44,069 bases of DNA from Pseudonocardia sp. 73-21 (GTDB lineage: Bacteria; Actinomycetota; Actinomycetes; Mycobacteriales; Pseudonocardiaceae). The first letter of the stretch is position 1. Each line of letters begins with the position of its first letter. The stretch spans positions 14,632 to 58,700 of the forward strand of contig NZ_MKVV01000100.1 of NCBI RefSeq assembly GCF_001899645.1, read 5' to 3'. The notes under the pieces are model-generated. The model saw only the letters and a program-made list of their open reading frames with translations, ran no database searches and had not been told where the DNA came from. Positions 43,301 through 44,069 of the stretch are shown in pieces. Made by a program: the position numbers and the translations under genes.

Positions 43301-43437
43301 CCACGCTGCTCTCGACGATCTCCGGATCGATCATCACGGTCGTTGGTGGAACGGGTGGGCCTGTCCTTGCGGTCCCCGGCGCCGGCGCGATCATCTCGTC
43401 GTGGGCGGTTATCGCCGGAACCATCCGCGATACTCAC
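40333..43437 (-). CDS. Large TPR protein with Arg/Asp/Gly-rich disordered arm
   Basis: 1,034 residues in three parts. Residues 1 to about 565 are disordered and built from Arg, Asp, Gly and Ser (RGDDRRGDDRRGDD; SDSVRSDSVRSAS; DSGRSDSGRTDS). Residues about 565-800 are the folded core (LVDEDPEQALAHARYARRRA; GIVAYHAGEWNEALGELRAA) with TPR-like helices, matching the 250-residue Rv1691 class in the same place. The tail of about 225 residues is acidic and ends in Ala-Thr-Asp-Val repeats. The RG/RD-rich arm suggests RNA binding or condensate formation (inference). GTG at 43437 is preferred over TTG at 43452. Confidence 0.75.
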   Translation of the reverse strand: MSIADGSGDNRPRRDDRAGAGDRKDRPTRSTNDRDDRSGDRREQRGGSGSRVGSGWSKSSGSSGRPAGGAGGKDTGRGSRQGRDAGRRDDRRRDDRPGGDAGAARSSWQERSEGRSDGDRRGAAPRRDDGPARGRDRQDRYRPATGGSARPDRGARPDRGGDDRRGDDRRGDDRRGDDRGGSTGRAGSGRGTGRGTGGYQGSSGGRPERGGSDDRRSTGGERRPYGDRDAAGGSRGKWTPKTEGGRRAAAGDSRADRGDGPDRRSGERRPYGGGNDSRPAGQRSTGAYRDGSPRDDRRSSPYRGDDDRRGGTGQGSGGRSYPPRDGGRGSDDRSRGAERPSYRDRDAGDRSAGTGYAGRGDDRRAGGDARRTGGARDGGSSRYGSDRPAGPRDGGNASGRSYSARPDFARSDSGRDGDDRGDAARPDSGRSGTARSDYPRPESAGRDSARHGSRQHDSGRSDSGRTDSPRSGSPRSDSVRSDSVRSASGRADSGRSGSGRSGYGGSDSGRSDAGRPDARRSPAGTGRDGDRRGAGSYSDRRGASDRRPSDRRDQGGRGDRPDRRTPEGVTTTHVEEPDLPEGITPGELDDEARRDLRGLQKDTADVVAKHLVAAGMLVDEDPEQALAHARYARRRASRIAVVREAAGIVAYHAGEWNEALGELRAARRMGGGPGHLAVMADIERALGRPERALELVRAPEAKELGKAETIELAIVAAGARRDLGELDAAVVGLQIPELEPTRREPWSPRLFYAYADNLLAAGRESDALQWFVHTVDADVEGETDAAARIAELTGEPLEDDGVTFQGEDLLELETDDEAGPEAVTDDGASTGGLGSPKDGAVADDAADVPVDDDEAAAIAEPEAADPEAVDPATPAVDAVPDDVATAADAGTTADAATTADTAAGSTDGDAATDLATDAATDLATDAATDVATDAATDVATDAATDVATDAATDAATGAANDVVTDADGEAGGVTTTGPAESVATGATDEGHDAPAPVHADGVDRAPTTVTPDAGTGPVRTAFTERPDESGEDGR
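40571..40714. repeat. Twelve 12-bp tandem repeats inside the TPR gene
   Basis: Units GTGGCCGCGTCG, GTGGCCACGTCG and GTGGCCAGGTCC follow each other 12 times, coding alternate Ala-Thr-Asp-(Ala/Val/Leu) units. From 40595 on, the third base set alternates between two forms, i.e. a 24-bp higher-order unit. Length variation between strains is likely. Confidence 0.9.
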
Positions 43438-43443
43438 CTGTAG

Positions 43444-43449
43444 AGGATA
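43444..43449 (-). promoter_or_regulatory. -10 hexamer next to the rrn terminator
   Basis: TATCCT on the minus strand with 6 nt to the GTG at 43437, starting right after the T-tract of the rrn terminator. It would give a leaderless mRNA for the TPR operon. No clear -35 can be seen within the terminator stem. Confidence 0.4.
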
Positions 43450-43450
43450 C

Positions 43451-43487
43451 AAAAAAGTAGGCCCCCACCTGACGGCGGGGGCCTACT
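43451..43487 (-). terminator. Rho-independent terminator of the rrn operon
   Basis: AGTAGGCCCCC and GGGGGCCTACT (43487-43456 on the minus strand) form a perfect 11-bp stem with a 10-nt loop, followed by six T. It lies 11 nt after the 5S gene. Confidence 0.95.
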
Positions 43488-43498
43488 TCGAATTTTGA

Positions 43499-43617
43499 TG
43501 TCGGCGGCGACCTACTCTCCCACACCCTAACGAGTGCAGTACCATCGGCGCAGGCAGGCTTAGCTTCCGGGTTCGGGATGGGACCGGGCGTTCCCCCACC
43601 GCTATAACCACCGACAA
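43499..43617 (-). rRNA. rrf: 5S ribosomal RNA
   Basis: About 119 nt. The 5' TTGTCGGTGGTTATAGCGG and 3' GGTCGCCGCCGACA pair in the terminal helix, and the conserved loop CCCATCCCGAACCCGGAAG is present. Ends are approximate by one or two bases. Confidence 0.95.
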
Positions 43618-43726
43618 CACTATCAACTTATGGTTCCTGCTAGTGGATGCGAGACAAGAGCCTCGACCACCGAACACATGTTTGTGTGTTCAGGGTCGCA
43701 CAGTGGATGCAAACAACTCGCTGTAA

Positions 43727-44069
<343 letters not shown>

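Noticed and set aside
41730..43460. Long open frames in other phases across the Arg/Asp-rich gene
   Set aside because: Repetitive high-GC codons keep several phases open; only the chosen frame continues into the conserved TPR core.

Overview
The window is high-GC actinobacterial DNA, most likely from Pseudonocardia or a close relative in the Pseudonocardiaceae. This rests on base composition, the mycobacterial-type gene order, F420-dependent enzyme families, SteA/MctB, and frequent GTGA/ATGA gene overlaps. No database search was possible, so the genus is an inference.

Layout. (1) 1-4,000: end of a POT-type peptide transporter, converging on a SARP regulator-cytochrome P450 pair, possibly the edge of a specialised-metabolism locus. 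(2) 4,120-5,871: a Ddn-like F420 oxidoreductase and a convergent MarR regulator, separated only by an IS remnant. (3) 4,684-14,507: a pile-up of insertion sequences: IS110/IS1380 pieces, decayed IS5 and ISL3 genes, an IS1634-family element, and inside it an intact 3,366-bp three-gene transposon (zinc-ribbon/HTH protein, D,D(35)E transposase, AAA+ ATPase) with terminal inverted repeats and a 6-bp target duplication; then a complete IS481-family element. (4) 14,664-16,283: a conserved-looking 539-residue protein of unknown function. (5) 16,961-17,034: tRNA-Pro(GGG), the border of the accessory region. (6) 17,248-27,091, minus strand: a NarL-type two-component system, der, plsC, cmk, aroH, rluB, scpB, scpA, parA, a decayed old-yellow-enzyme gene and xerD. 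(7) 27,107-30,753: two redox enzymes, a DUF1707/TM2 membrane protein and a Clp-N/HTH protein. (8) 30,760-43,437, minus strand: nudix, pyrG, mctB, steA, recN, nadK, tlyA, two small genes, a HAD phosphatase and a large disordered/TPR protein. (9) 43,451-44,069: rrn terminator, 5S rRNA and the 3' end of 23S rRNA.

The core blocks are read in the order rrn -> TPR protein -> HAD -> tlyA -> nadK, recN, steA -> mctB, pyrG -> nudix, xerD, parA -> scpA -> scpB -> rluB, aroH, cmk -> plsC -> der. Most neighbours overlap by 4 nt, implying translational coupling of genes for chromosome segregation, ribosome maturation and nucleotide/cofactor supply. This order matches the Rv1691-Rv1713 region of Mycobacterium tuberculosis as I remember it.

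The best candidates for something undescribed are the three-gene transposon, with a fully reconstructable insertion event, and the 539-residue orphan protein beside it. Smaller points of interest are a palindromic divergent leaderless promoter (29,461-29,485), an IS insertion into the shared CTAG stop codons of two convergent genes, and a 24-codon coupled ORF at 39,240-39,314.
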